64,000 bases of DNA, taken from the NCBI RefSeq assembly GCF_028281305.1, contig NZ_JANQKD010000016.1, forward strand, positions 1-64,000, given 5' to 3'. Below, one piece after another: positions 29,195 to 38,636 of this stretch. The stretch is from Pelagibius sp. GTDB lineage: Bacteria > Pseudomonadota > Alphaproteobacteria > Kiloniellales > Kiloniellaceae. Within the stretch, counting starts at the first letter, position 1, and each line of letters starts with the position of its first letter. The translations under genes were made by a program, and so were the position numbers. The notes below the pieces were generated by a model that searched no databases, had not been told where the DNA came from, and worked only from the letters and a program-made list of their open reading frames with translations.

Positions 29195-30142
29195 CTAGCT
29201 GAACCGGATACGGGGATTGAGGTAGGTGTAGCCGATATCGGCCAGGGTCTGCGTGCCCACGGCAACGAAGACCGCCACCATGGCACAGGCCTCGATCAGG
29301 AAGATGTCCTGGTTCAGCGAGGCCTCCAGCAGGAGCGACCCGAACCCCTTATAGGCGAAGAAAACCTCGACCACGATCACACCCGAGAGCAGCCAGTTGA
29401 TCTGCAGCATGATGACCGTGAAAGGTGCAATAAGCGCGTTGCGCAGCGCGTGCTTGCGGATCACCGCGCCATAGGGCAGCCCCTTCAAGACAGCCGTGCG
29501 GATATAGTGCGTCATCATGACCTCGGCCATGGAGGCGCGGGTCATGCGCGCGATATAGCCGAAGTCATAGAGCACCAGCACCATGATGGGCAGGATCAGC
29601 TGGGTCCAGTCGAACCCGGAAGACATGGAACTGGTGCCGGGAAGCCCCCAGCCGATAGCCTGGGGAAGGTAGAAAACGAAAAGCGCCGAGAGCAAAGGCG
29701 CGGAGGCGAACTCCGGCACCGAGGTGGTGACAATGGAGCCGACCGAGACTGTCCGGTCCGTGCCGGAGCCCTCGCGCATGCCGGCAAGGACGCCCAGGAA
29801 CAGCCCGATGAGCGAGGCGATCAGGAGCGCCCAGAAACCGAGGATTGCGGTGTTCCAGATGCGCTCCGGCAGGATTTCCGACACCGGAACCTTGAAGCGA
29901 ACGGAATCCCCGAAATCGCCAACCACAGCGTTGCCGAGCCAGCGCGCATAGCGCACCGGCAGCGGGTCGAAGTACCCGTTGTTCTCCAGCCAGATCTCCC
30001 GCTGCTGGTCGGAGCTGTAGGCGCCGAGCACCTTGACGGCGACCCCTTCGACGTTGATCTCCAGCAGCAGGAACAAAAGGAGCGACACGACAAGCATGGT
30101 CAACACCATGGTCCCGATGCGTCGCGCTATAAATATCAGCAT
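29195..30142 (-). CDS. Peptide ABC transporter permease, DppB type
   Basis: This 315-residue permease has a first membrane segment at residues 8-30 and the DppB hallmarks DPLPVRYARWLGNAVVGDFGDS and an EAA loop with YIRTAVLKGLPYGAVIRKHALRNAL. Six membrane segments are expected. It forms a heterodimer channel with the DppC-type protein encoded next. It follows the binding-protein gene after an intergenic hairpin. Confidence 0.92.
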   Translation of the reverse strand: MLIFIARRIGTMVLTMLVVSLLLFLLLEINVEGVAVKVLGAYSSDQQREIWLENNGYFDPLPVRYARWLGNAVVGDFGDSVRFKVPVSEILPERIWNTAILGFWALLIASLIGLFLGVLAGMREGSGTDRTVSVGSIVTTSVPEFASAPLLSALFVFYLPQAIGWGLPGTSSMSSGFDWTQLILPIMVLVLYDFGYIARMTRASMAEVMMTHYIRTAVLKGLPYGAVIRKHALRNALIAPFTVIMLQINWLLSGVIVVEVFFAYKGFGSLLLEASLNQDIFLIEACAMVAVFVAVGTQTLADIGYTYLNPRIRFS

Positions 30143-30243
30143 CGCTTCCTAGCCTTCCCGTCCCCCGACGCGGCCCCCCGGCTGTTGTCTGCGCTCTCTG
30201 GCCGTCCCGGTCATACGAAGCGGTGGCGCGGCGCTGCCCCGCC

Positions 30244-30283
30244 ACAAAAGAAAGGGGCCGCAACGTCCCTCCGTTGCGGCCCC
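30244..30283 (-). terminator. Hairpin with T-tract between binding-protein and permease genes
   Basis: On the minus strand GGGGCCGCAACG pairs with CGTTGCGGCCCC (plus-strand 30254-30265 and 30272-30283) around 6 bases, followed by a TTTCTTTTG tail. It sits 8 bases after the stop of the binding-protein gene. Such hairpins usually give partial termination, so the periplasmic binding protein is made in excess over the membrane subunits. Confidence 0.85.
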
Positions 30284-30290
30284 ACAAACC

Positions 30291-31997
30291 TCACGCCAGC
30301 CAGACCGTGTTGAACTGGTGATAGCGTGTCGGATGAGTGCTGTAGCCCTTGACGTTGTCGCGCGCGGCAGTGAAGACCGAGCGGAAGAAGGGCTGCACCA
30401 TGACGGCGTCGTCCTGGAGGATCTGCTCGACCTTCACCATGGCCTTGCGGCGTTCCTCCACATCCAGGATCGACTCGGCCGCTTCAAGCGCCGCGTCGAA
30501 CTCCGGATTGCTGTAGCTCGACTCGTTCCAGGGCACGCCCGAACGGTAGGCCAGGGCCAGCGCCATGGTGCCGAGCGGACGGTGGGTCCAGGAGGTGATG
30601 CTGAAAGGAGCCTTGTCCCAGACCTCCCAGTACTGCGCCGCCGGCATCACATTGATGTTGATGTCGATCCCGGCCTCGGCGACCTGTTCCTTCAGCACCT
30701 GCAGGGAGTCCTGTTCCCAGGTGCCTTCGGTGTTGCCGACGTTACAGGTGACCTTAATGCCGTCCGCATAGCCGGCTTCCGCCAGCAAGGCCTTGGCCTT
30801 GGCCACGTCCCGCTTCAGTGGCGGCAGTTCCGCATACTCCGGGTGCACCTGGGAAACATGGTGGTTCTCACCCATCGCCCCGAGGCTGCGGTAGGCCAGC
30901 TTCAGGATCTGATCGTTGTCGGCAGCGGCAACCATGGCCTTGCGCACCAGCGGATTGTCGAAGGGCGCTTCCGTCACCTTCATGCGGATCACGCCCGTCT
31001 GGGCCGTGACGACCTGGGAGATGAAGACACCGGGCACACGCTCCGCAATCTCGATCGTGGAGATGTCGAGGTTGTAAAGCGCATCGACCTGACCCGAAGC
31101 GAGTGCGGCAATGCCCGCCGAAGCATCCTGGCCGGTGTCGATGTAGTGGATCTCGTCGAGATAGACCTCGCCACCCCAGTAGGGCTCGCTGCGCTTGCGC
31201 AGAACGCACTTCTCGCCGACCGCAAAGTCGGCCAGCTCGAACGCGCCGGTGCCCACCGGGTTCTTGGACAGATCACCGCCGTCTTTCGTGAAGTTCCGGT
31301 GCACAATCGCGGTCGGATAGTTGTAGAGGTTCTCCGGCATCGAGAGCACCGGCGAATTCAGACGCACGCGCACGGTGTGGTCATCGACTTTCTCGACCGC
31401 ACCTTCGGTCATGCGCTTGCCCATCTTGGGGTTGCCGGCGTCGTCTTTCTCGCCGGTGTCGTAGTCCTCGGTCATGGCCGAGAACAGGCCGAGGTTCGAC
31501 GATCCCGTCGCCGGATCGAGCCAGCGGGTGAAATTGAAGACCACGTCGTCGGCGTTGAAGTCGTCGCCGTTGCTCCACTTGACGCCCCGGCGCAGGTTGA
31601 AGGTCCAGGTCTTCAGATCGTCCGAAGCTTCCCAGCTTTCGGCCAGATAGGGCCGCGTGATGTTGTCGTTGCCGGTGATCGTCAGGTACTCGACGATGTG
31701 GCGCGCCTGATTGGACATCTCGGTCCAGTCGTAGGTGGCCGGATCGACCATCTGCTGGACCTGCATGGCAACCCGCAGCACGCCGCCCTTCTTCGGTGTT
31801 TCCGCAGCGGCTTCCTTGAACATCCCGCCGGTCGGGTCGCCGGCGAAGGCATAGGCGGAGGCGGCCGACACGCCGAGGAACGCGCTGAGACGCACGAACT
31901 CGCGACGGTCCATCTTGCCGCTCTTGAACTGCTCACAGAGCGTCTCGACGCCCGGATGGAGCGGCTTACCGTTGATGGTCTCTAACTCTTTGGTCAT
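30291..31997 (-). CDS. Peptide ABC transporter substrate-binding protein
   Basis: This 568-residue SBP_bac_5 family protein has a Tat-like signal, [23 protein letters not shown], about 30 residues from the start. The core has the family landmarks [46 protein letters not shown] and a long C-terminal lobe. ATG 31997 is preferred to the ATG at 32003 because GGGAG is well spaced for it. The ligand is probably a peptide, but nickel or opine binders share the fold. The gene heads the transporter operon. Confidence 0.9.
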   Translation of the reverse strand: MTKELETINGKPLHPGVETLCEQFKSGKMDRREFVRLSAFLGVSAASAYAFAGDPTGGMFKEAAAETPKKGGVLRVAMQVQQMVDPATYDWTEMSNQARHIVEYLTITGNDNITRPYLAESWEASDDLKTWTFNLRRGVKWSNGDDFNADDVVFNFTRWLDPATGSSNLGLFSAMTEDYDTGEKDDAGNPKMGKRMTEGAVEKVDDHTVRVRLNSPVLSMPENLYNYPTAIVHRNFTKDGGDLSKNPVGTGAFELADFAVGEKCVLRKRSEPYWGGEVYLDEIHYIDTGQDASAGIAALASGQVDALYNLDISTIEIAERVPGVFISQVVTAQTGVIRMKVTEAPFDNPLVRKAMVAAADNDQILKLAYRSLGAMGENHHVSQVHPEYAELPPLKRDVAKAKALLAEAGYADGIKVTCNVGNTEGTWEQDSLQVLKEQVAEAGIDININVMPAAQYWEVWDKAPFSITSWTHRPLGTMALALAYRSGVPWNESSYSNPEFDAALEAAESILDVEERRKAMVKVEQILQDDAVMVQPFFRSVFTAARDNVKGYSTHPTRYHQFNTVWLA

Positions 31998-32003
31998 ATG
32001 CAT

Positions 32004-32625
32004 GTCTCCCTGATGATCTTGTGTCGGAGCCTGCCGGCGGCCGCGCATGTTCAGCCCGTGGCCCAGTCTGGTCCAGATAATCCTCCACCGCTCCCCGCGT
32101 AGTCTACCCGTGCGGAAGCCGCGGGTGAATTCTACAATCCGGATCGGTGGATTCCTGTCATAACCGTGTTCAAGTGCTCCCAATCGGCTTGGTGCAACCC
32201 GACGGGCAGAACAAACGACATGGTTGTCGCCGCGCTGGAGATGTTCAGCTGCGCCGCATGACGGTGTTTTCGTTGCCGTTTGCGCCGTTTGCCGCAGTCC
32301 TGCGGCGCCCACCGTTAACGCCCTTGCTCTGACCGCTGGACTGACTGTGTCAGCGGGTGTCCGCAAACCCCGGGTTTTCCCTGTTCCTCAAAAAAGCTTC
32401 TCTTTAGTTGTGCCGCCACAAACCTTCCCTGGGCGGCTTGCTGGCTCGTTTTTGTCGTTTTCAACCAAAAGCCTAGCAAACTTTATCGTCGCCCGAAACC
32501 CGCGAGTTGTAGGTTTGCGACAGTCCCTGAGCCATAAGCGACCCTCCTCCGGGGACGCTGGGCGGCCCCGTGCGCGCCCTGCCCCACAGGCGCCTCCCCC
32601 GTGGAGGCCTCCCGGAACGCACCTG
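32004..32625. other. 622-base intergenic gap between two minus-strand genes
   Basis: No reading frame here has convincing protein-like composition. It contains an AT-rich patch near 32390-32480 and a perfect small hairpin, GCCGCA (32291-32296) with TGCGGC (32301-32306). It should hold the promoter of the peptide-transporter operon, but I could not define -35/-10 boxes. Confidence 0.5.
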
Positions 32626-33849
32626 CTAGCGGCTCTCGGTCGTGACCACCTGGACTTCGCTCTCGAGTGTCCGGTGAACGGGGCAGCGGTCCGCAATCGC
32701 CAGCATGCGTTGACGCTGGCTCTCATCCAGATCGCCGGTGATCTCGATCGTGCGCTCGATGCGGTCGATCTTGCCGTCCTTGGTTTCGCATTCCTCGCAG
32801 TCGACCGCGTGAATCTTCTCGTGGGTCAGCGTGACCCGCACCGTCTCGAGCGGCAGCTTCTTATGCTCTGCATACATCCTGATGGTCATGGAGGTACAGG
32901 CCCCCAGTCCCGCCAGCACCAGGTCATAGGGCGAGGGTCCGGAATCGAGGCCGCCATAGCTTTCCGGCTCGTCGGCGCGCAACTGGTGTGGCCCGGCGGC
33001 GATCGCCTGGGTGAAGCGGCCCTCCCCGGTCTCCTCGACCACAACGGTCCCATCCTTGGCCCGCGGCGGCGCAGTCTTGCCATCGTTACCCAGGTAGCGT
33101 GCAGCCCAGGCACCCAAGACCTGGGCGACGTAAATGGCGTCTTCCTTGCGGCTGAGCAGATGATCGGCATCGTCCAGCGAGACAAAGCTCTTCGGGTGCT
33201 TGGCGGCGGTGAAGATCTTCCCGGCGTTGTCGATGCCGACAGTCTGGTCGCGGGGCGCATGAAACACGATGAGGGCTTTCTTCATGCCTGCGATGGCGGC
33301 TTCCAGGCGCTGCGCCTCGATGTCCTCAAGGAACTGCTTCTTGATGCGGAAAGGGCGGCCGACCAAGAGGACCTCCGCCTCTCCGGCGGCCTCGATCTCC
33401 TCGCGCGCTTCGGTGAAATGATGCGCCACATGGGCCGGCTCCGCAGGGGCGCCGATGGTGGCCACGGCCACCGCCTCCGGCACCTGGCCCGCCGCCGCCA
33501 AGACCGCCGCGCCGCCCAGGCTGTGGCCAATGATGAGCTTCGGCGCCTGCCGCGTCTCCCGCAGATAATCGGCGGCCCGGACCAGATCGCCGACATTCGA
33601 TGAAAAGTTGGTGTTGGCGAAATCGCCTTCACTGGCGCCGAGGCCGGTAAAGTCGAAGCGCAAGACGGCGATGCCCTGCTCTGCCAGGGCCCCGGCAATG
33701 CGCGCCGCGGCAAAGATGTCCTTGGTGCAGGTGAAGCAATGGGCAAACAAGGCATAGGCTCGGGGCGGACCGGCCGGGAGTTCCAGGCGTGCCGCCAGCA
33801 TCTCTCCGCCCGCACCCGGAAAGGTCAGTTTCTCACTCTTCATCGCCAT
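32626..33849 (-). CDS. Alpha/beta hydrolase fused to OsmC-family domain
   Basis: This 407-residue protein has an alpha/beta hydrolase in residues 1-255 with nucleophile motif GHSLGG (LIIGHSLGGAAV, about 101-112) and an HAPRDQ segment. An OsmC/Ohr-like domain follows from about 270 with LVLAGLGACTSMTIRMYA and CPVHRTLESEV, carrying the two peroxidatic-type cysteines. OsmC domains reduce organic hydroperoxides. The fusion is a known bacterial architecture whose joint substrate is not settled. ATG 33849 is chosen, with GGGAGACGGGA upstream; an ATG 6 bases on is possible. Confidence 0.9.
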   Translation of the reverse strand: MAMKSEKLTFPGAGGEMLAARLELPAGPPRAYALFAHCFTCTKDIFAAARIAGALAEQGIAVLRFDFTGLGASEGDFANTNFSSNVGDLVRAADYLRETRQAPKLIIGHSLGGAAVLAAAGQVPEAVAVATIGAPAEPAHVAHHFTEAREEIEAAGEAEVLLVGRPFRIKKQFLEDIEAQRLEAAIAGMKKALIVFHAPRDQTVGIDNAGKIFTAAKHPKSFVSLDDADHLLSRKEDAIYVAQVLGAWAARYLGNDGKTAPPRAKDGTVVVEETGEGRFTQAIAAGPHQLRADEPESYGGLDSGPSPYDLVLAGLGACTSMTIRMYAEHKKLPLETVRVTLTHEKIHAVDCEECETKDGKIDRIERTIEITGDLDESQRQRMLAIADRCPVHRTLESEVQVVTTESR

Positions 33850-34067
33850 GCGTCCCGTCTCCCAGATCTGCCGGATTGGCGGGTTCCCGATCACCCGCAG
33901 TCCTGCGGATCCGACCATGATGCCTGTGTCTTTGGCAAGGCTGCCGGCGGGAAGCCGTGAAAGCGGTTTGGCCAAGCATCGCCGCTCGACTATGGTCCCG
34001 CTGGCTCTCACTGCCTGACATGGCGGTAGGCAAACGAACCGGTCCGCAACGTTTCAGGAAGACAGGC

Positions 34068-34703
34068 ATGAGCAAAGCCGGCGATCGCGCAAACCCCCGC
34101 CTGCGGCCCGACGAGCGCATCGAGATCATCGAAAGGACCACGCCCTTCAAAGGCTATTTCCAGGTCGACCGTTACCGTCTGCGCCATCGCAAGTTCGATG
34201 GCGGCTGGACCGACGAGATGGCGCGGGAGATCTTCGAACGCGGCCATGCCGCAGCCGTGCTGCTCTACGATCCAAAGATGGATCACGTGGTTTTGATCGA
34301 GCAGTTCCGCCTCGGCGCCCATACGGCAGGCCTGGAGCCCTGGCTCATCGAGGTGGTGGCGGGAATCATCGATCCCGGCGAAACCGCCGAAGCGGTGGTG
34401 CGGCGCGAGGCGGTCGAGGAGGCCGGCTGCGAAATCACCGCGCTCCACCCCATCGGCCAGTTCCTGGCCACGCCCGGCGGCTCCTCGGAAAGCCTTGTGA
34501 TCTTCTGCGGCCGGGTCGACGCCTCCAAGGCCGGGGGTATCCACGGCCTCGACCATGAAGGCGAGGATATCCGCGTGCTGCCCATGAGCCGCGCGGCGGC
34601 CGAACAGAAGCTCGCCGAGGGAGCGATCCTCAACATGACCGCCGTCCTGGCCCTGCAATGGCTGGCCTTGAATTACACTGAACTTATGCGTATTTGGAAG
34701 TAA
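34068..34703 (+). CDS. NUDIX hydrolase, ADP-ribose pyrophosphatase type
   Basis: This 211-residue NUDIX enzyme has the full catalytic box GIIDPGETAEAVVRREAVEE with the E-x7-REUxEE spacing intact. The N-terminal strand (RIEIIERTTPFKGYFQVDRYRLRH) and the PGGSSE loop after the box match NudF-type ADP-ribose pyrophosphatases. These hydrolyse ADP-ribose to AMP and ribose 5-phosphate. ATG 34068 follows AGGAAGACAGG. A longer frame from 33957 would overlap the divergent hydrolase promoter and is not favoured. Confidence 0.9.
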   Translation: MSKAGDRANPRLRPDERIEIIERTTPFKGYFQVDRYRLRHRKFDGGWTDEMAREIFERGHAAAVLLYDPKMDHVVLIEQFRLGAHTAGLEPWLIEVVAGIIDPGETAEAVVRREAVEEAGCEITALHPIGQFLATPGGSSESLVIFCGRVDASKAGGIHGLDHEGEDIRVLPMSRAAAEQKLAEGAILNMTAVLALQWLALNYTELMRIWK

Positions 34704-34733
34704 TCTACGGCGCTATAGTGCGAATAGGGCCGT

Positions 34734-34766
34734 GCCGCCGCGCTTTCCCGGGCCGGCGGGCGGTTT
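34734..34766 (+). terminator. Probable terminator after the NUDIX gene
   Basis: GCCGCCG (34734-34740) pairs with CGGCGGGC (34754-34761, one bulge), followed by GGTTTT. It lies 31 bases after the NUDIX stop and 70 before the cysteine synthase start, so the latter likely has its own promoter. A TATAGT at 34714-34719 could be its -10 box, but the best -35 is poorly spaced. Confidence 0.5.
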
Positions 34767-34835
34767 TGCATGCCGGTTAACCTCTCCCGGGCGGGGAGTC
34801 CCAAGGTCGGGGAAGCCAACAAGGAAAACAGAGAC

Positions 34836-35846
34836 ATGGATGTCTGCGACGGATTTGTCGGTGCCATCGGCAATACGCCCCTCATTCGCCTGCGCAAGCT
34901 CTCAGAGGAGACCGGCTGCGAGATCCTGGGCAAGGCCGAGTTCCTGAACCCAGGCGGCTCGGTGAAGGACCGCGCCGCCTGGGCCATCATCAAGGACGCC
35001 GAGGAGCGCGGCGTCTTGCGTCCCGGCGGGACCATCGTCGAGGGCACCGCCGGCAACACCGGGATCGGCCTGGCTCTGGTGGCCCGCGCGCGGGGCTATC
35101 GCACGGTGATCGTTATCCCAGACACCCAAAGCCAGGAGAAGAAGGACATCCTGCGGATCTCGGGAGCCGAGCTCCGAGAGGTGCCGGCCGTGCCCTACCG
35201 CGACCCGGAGAACTACGTCCATGTCTCGGAGCGCCTGGCCAAGGAGCTGGCCGAAAGCGACCCGAACGGGGCAATCTGGGCCCAGCAGTTCGACAACACC
35301 GCCAACCGGCGCGGCCACTACGAGACGACAGGGCCGGAAATCTGGGACCAGACCGACGGCACGGTGGACGGCTTTGTCTGCGCCGTCGGGACCGGCGGGA
35401 CCCTGGCGGGGGTCTCCGCGGCGCTGAAGGAGCGCAACAAGAACGTCGCCATCGGCCTGGCCGACCCCATGGGGGCGGCGCTTTACCACTACTATGCCCA
35501 CGGCGAGCTGAAGGCCGAGGGCAGTTCCATAAGCGAAGGCATCGGCCAGGGCCGCATCACAGCCAACCTTGAAGAGGCGGAGATCGACCATCCCTTTCAG
35601 ATCCCGGACAGCGAGGCGATCCCCGTGGTCTTCGACCTGCTGGAGCACGAGGGGCTCTGCCTCGGCGCCTCCAGTGGCATTAACGTGGCCGGCGCCCTTC
35701 GGCTCGCCAGGGAGTTGGGCCCGGGCCACCGAATCGTTACAATTCTCTGCGACGGCGGGCTGCGCTATCAGAGCAAGCTTTTCAACCCGGCCTTCTTGCG
35801 CGAAAAAGGTCTGCCGGTCCCGGAATGGCTGTCCTGGCGCGGCTGA
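34836..35846 (+). CDS. cysK: Cysteine synthase (O-acetylserine sulfhydrylase)
   Basis: This 336-residue fold-type II PLP enzyme makes cysteine from O-acetylserine and sulfide. The PLP lysine lies in NPGGSVKDRAA (about residues 45-55), the substrate loop is EGTAGNTGIGLA, and the phosphate-binding loop is GTGGTLAGV. Residues near the C-terminus (GASSGINVAGALRLA) are also conserved. ATG 34836 follows AAGGAAAACAGAG. An upstream ATG at 34770 would add 22 atypical residues. Following genes for tRNA editing and sulfurtransfer suggest a cysteine-linked cluster. Confidence 0.92.
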   Translation: MDVCDGFVGAIGNTPLIRLRKLSEETGCEILGKAEFLNPGGSVKDRAAWAIIKDAEERGVLRPGGTIVEGTAGNTGIGLALVARARGYRTVIVIPDTQSQEKKDILRISGAELREVPAVPYRDPENYVHVSERLAKELAESDPNGAIWAQQFDNTANRRGHYETTGPEIWDQTDGTVDGFVCAVGTGGTLAGVSAALKERNKNVAIGLADPMGAALYHYYAHGELKAEGSSISEGIGQGRITANLEEAEIDHPFQIPDSEAIPVVFDLLEHEGLCLGASSGINVAGALRLARELGPGHRIVTILCDGGLRYQSKLFNPAFLREKGLPVPEWLSWRG

Positions 35847-35948
35847 GCCACCGCGATCCTTGCACCAGTCCTCCGCGGACGGCACCGGCCCGTAAAGAGG
35901 CCCCGTGAAGGAAGATCGGAGAAGGTCAGGCAAGGAACGACGAGGACG

Positions 35949-36656
35949 ATGGATCTGCTTTTTCGCGACGACCCCTATCTGAAGTCTTGTGAGGCGACCG
36001 TGGTGTCCGCCGGCCCCGAGGGCCTGCGCCTGGACCGGACGGTCTTCTATCCCATGGGCGGTGGCCAGCCGGGCGATACCGGCCGGCTGGAACTCGCCGA
36101 CGGCAGCGTGCTGAAGGTCGTCGACACCCGCAAGGGCGAGACCCACGAAGATGTCGTGCATGTTCTGGAAGACGGCGCCGCCCTTCCCGCCCCCGGCACG
36201 GCCGTCACGGCGGAGATCGACTGGGAGCGGCGCCACCGCCTGATGCGCATGCACACCTGCCTGCACCTGCTGTGCTCCGTCATCACCGGCGACGTCACCG
36301 GCGGCCAGATCGGTGACGGCAAGGGCCGGCTGGACTTCAATCTTCCGGACACGCAGCTGGACAAGGAAGCGATCACCGCGGCGCTGAACCGCCTGGTGGA
36401 GGAGAATCACGCTGTCACTCCCCGCTGGATCAGCGATGCCGACCTGGCCGCGCAGCCGGATCTCGTGCGCACCATGTCGGTCAAGCCGCCGAGCGGCAGC
36501 GGCCAGGTGCGGCTGCTGGACATCCCCGGCGTCGATCTGCAGCCCTGCGGCGGCACCCACGTAGCGCGTACGGGAGAGATCGGCAGGGTCCGGGTCGGCA
36601 AGATCGAGAACAAGGGGCGGCAGAACCGCCGCGTCAACATCCTCTTCGACCAGTGA
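35949..36656 (+). CDS. AlaX-type alanyl-tRNA editing protein
   Basis: This 235-residue stand-alone editing domain is related to the AlaRS second additional domain. Zinc ligands are in MRMHTCLHLL (HxxxH) and CGGTHV. It also has FYPMGGGQPGDTG near residues 37-49 and GQIGDGKGRLDF. AlaX proteins remove serine or glycine wrongly attached to tRNA-Ala. It lies about 100 bases after cysK and 56 bases before the sulfurtransferase gene on the same strand. Confidence 0.9.
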   Translation: MDLLFRDDPYLKSCEATVVSAGPEGLRLDRTVFYPMGGGQPGDTGRLELADGSVLKVVDTRKGETHEDVVHVLEDGAALPAPGTAVTAEIDWERRHRLMRMHTCLHLLCSVITGDVTGGQIGDGKGRLDFNLPDTQLDKEAITAALNRLVEENHAVTPRWISDADLAAQPDLVRTMSVKPPSGSGQVRLLDIPGVDLQPCGGTHVARTGEIGRVRVGKIENKGRQNRRVNILFDQ

Positions 36657-36712
36657 CACCGCCGTCACGGCATCCCCGAACACCTTGAAGCAGCAAGACA
36701 GGGCTGGAAACG

Positions 36713-37594
36713 ATGGTGGACTTCGACAAGGACGCTCTGGTCAGCACCGAATGGCTGGCCGCGAACATGCAGGCGCCGGACCTCAGGATTGTCGACGGCA
36801 GCTACTACCTGCCCAACGAAGGCCTCGACCCGCGCCGCGAGTTCGAAGTCCAGCACATTCCGGGAGCGGTGTTCTTCGATATCGATGAGATCAGCGACCC
36901 GGGCAGCGACCTTCCCCACATGCTGCCGCCGCCGCACATCTTCTCTTCCAAGGTGCGGCGCCTGGGGCTTGGCGATGGGCTGCGTATCGTCGTCTACGAT
37001 CAGCGCGGCATCTGGAGCGCGCCGCGGGTCTGGTGGACCTTTCGCTACTTCGGCCACCACGAGGTGGCGGTCCTCGACGGCGGCCTGCCGAAGTGGCTGC
37101 ACGAGAACCGCCCTGTCGAAGAAGGCCCGTCGGTCAGCGAGGAGCGGCACTTCACACCCCGGGCCAACAGCTTCCTTGTGCGCGACCGCGACCAGATCCT
37201 GGCCGGGCTGGGAGATGGCCGCGAACAGGTTATCGATGCCCGCCGGCGGAGCCGCTTCGAGGGCAGCGAGCCAGAACCCCGGGAGGGTATGCGCTCCGGC
37301 CATATTCCCGGCAGCCTGAATCTGCCCTTTACCGAGATCGTCGACCAGACCAGCCAGACCCTGCTGGCGCCGGATGCGTTGCGCCAGCGTTTCGAGGCCG
37401 AAGGGCTGAACCTTGCCCGCCCCGTCGTCACCTCCTGTGGGTCCGGAGTGACCGCCGGTGTGCTGGCTCTGGGGCTGCATCGCCTGGGACATCGGGAGAC
37501 GGCGGTCTACGACGGCTCCTGGTCGGACTGGGGCCGGCCCGGCGACACACCCGTCGAAACCGGCCCGGCGGGATCAGCCGCCGCTTCCAAATAG
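36713..37594 (+). CDS. sseA: 3-mercaptopyruvate/thiosulfate sulfurtransferase
   Basis: This 293-residue protein has two rhodanese domains. The catalytic loop in the C-terminal domain is SCGSGVTAGVLAL, and CGSGVTA is the signature of 3-mercaptopyruvate sulfurtransferases. The N-terminal half has VVYDQRGIWSAPRVWWTFRYFGH, also typical. It transfers sulfur from mercaptopyruvate, a cysteine breakdown product, to thiol acceptors. It sits between alaX and a GNAT gene, which starts 10 bases after its stop. Confidence 0.92.
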   Translation: MVDFDKDALVSTEWLAANMQAPDLRIVDGSYYLPNEGLDPRREFEVQHIPGAVFFDIDEISDPGSDLPHMLPPPHIFSSKVRRLGLGDGLRIVVYDQRGIWSAPRVWWTFRYFGHHEVAVLDGGLPKWLHENRPVEEGPSVSEERHFTPRANSFLVRDRDQILAGLGDGREQVIDARRRSRFEGSEPEPREGMRSGHIPGSLNLPFTEIVDQTSQTLLAPDALRQRFEAEGLNLARPVVTSCGSGVTAGVLALGLHRLGHRETAVYDGSWSDWGRPGDTPVETGPAGSAAASK

Positions 37595-37604
37595 AGGCGC
37601 CGGA

Positions 37605-38618
37605 ATGGACGGGCTACGCCCCTATGAAGATGCCGATCTCGCCGGCTGCACCGATCTCTGGCAACGCTGCGGACTGACGGTCTGGTACAACGACCCGGCG
37701 GAGGACCTCGCCCTCTGGCAACGCAGCGAATGCGCAAGGATTTTCGTTGCGCCGGCGGACGGGCGCATCGTCGGCACCGTCTGCTGCGGCCACGACGGAC
37801 ACCGGGGCTGGCTCTACTATGTCGCCGTCGATCCTGAGCGCCGCGGCAGCGGCCTCGGGCGCCAACTCGTGCGCAAGGCCGAGGACTGGCTGGGCGGTCA
37901 GGGCATCCGGAAAATCCAGTTGATGGTCCGCGAGACGAACCGCGGCGTGCTCGATTTCTATGCGGCGCTCGGCTACGCCAGTACGCCCCGCGCCGTGATG
38001 GCGCGCTGGCTGGAACTGCCGTCCGACCCGCCCGAGGAGAGCCCGCTACCACCCGATCTCGCGGTTGCCGCAGGCCGCGATCTGAAGGTCAACTTCGTCA
38101 TCACCTTTCTGGAGATGACGGAGCGCCCGCGGCTGACTCCGGTTCCGCCGCCGCCCCGCATCCAGGTTGCCTTGATGCGGGCCCACCGCCCGACGGTGGA
38201 CTTCTACCGCTTCCTCTATCACGGCGTCGGTGCCGACTGGAACTGGTGGTACCGCCGCCAGATGGCGGATGAGGAACTGGCGGCGATCCTGGAGGACGAG
38301 CGCGTCGAGGTTTTTGTGCTCTACGTCGAGGGCGTGCCGGCCGGCTATTTCGAGCTGGACCGGCGCGACGCGCCTGACGTGGACCTCGCCTACTTCGGCA
38401 TGCTGCCGCAGTTTGTCGGCCAGCGCCTGGGACCCTATCTGCTCTATCAGGCGATCGAGCAGGCCTGGAGCTACGAGCCCGACCGGCTGACGGTGAACAC
38501 CAACACCATGGATCACCCCAAGGCCCTGCCGCTGTATCAGAAGTTCGGCTTTCAGCCGTATCGACAGGAACGGCTGGTCATGCCCGACCCCCGGCTGAAC
38601 GGCGTTATCCCGGAGTAG
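37605..38618 (+). CDS. Tandem GNAT acetyltransferase (YpeA-like plus second GNAT)
   Basis: This 337-residue protein carries two GNAT domains. Residues 1-150 resemble YpeA, with the acetyl-CoA loop VDPERRGSGLGRQLVRKAE and FYAALGY. Residues about 180-330 form a second GNAT with LPQFVGQRLGPYLLYQAIEQA and LYQKFGFQPY. Substrates cannot be read. ATG 37605 follows the sseA stop by 10 bases, so the two are probably co-transcribed. The longer frame from 37458 is an out-of-frame overlap with sseA. Confidence 0.85.
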   Translation: MDGLRPYEDADLAGCTDLWQRCGLTVWYNDPAEDLALWQRSECARIFVAPADGRIVGTVCCGHDGHRGWLYYVAVDPERRGSGLGRQLVRKAEDWLGGQGIRKIQLMVRETNRGVLDFYAALGYASTPRAVMARWLELPSDPPEESPLPPDLAVAAGRDLKVNFVITFLEMTERPRLTPVPPPPRIQVALMRAHRPTVDFYRFLYHGVGADWNWWYRRQMADEELAAILEDERVEVFVLYVEGVPAGYFELDRRDAPDVDLAYFGMLPQFVGQRLGPYLLYQAIEQAWSYEPDRLTVNTNTMDHPKALPLYQKFGFQPYRQERLVMPDPRLNGVIPE

Positions 38619-38636
38619 CGCGCCGCCGGTCTTCCA

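Noticed and set aside
26252-30313. A 1353-codon open frame on the plus strand
   Set aside because: It lies antisense to four conserved ABC-transporter genes. Its product is rich in His, Asp, Arg and Gln without folds or motifs, as expected from GC-rich antisense frames.
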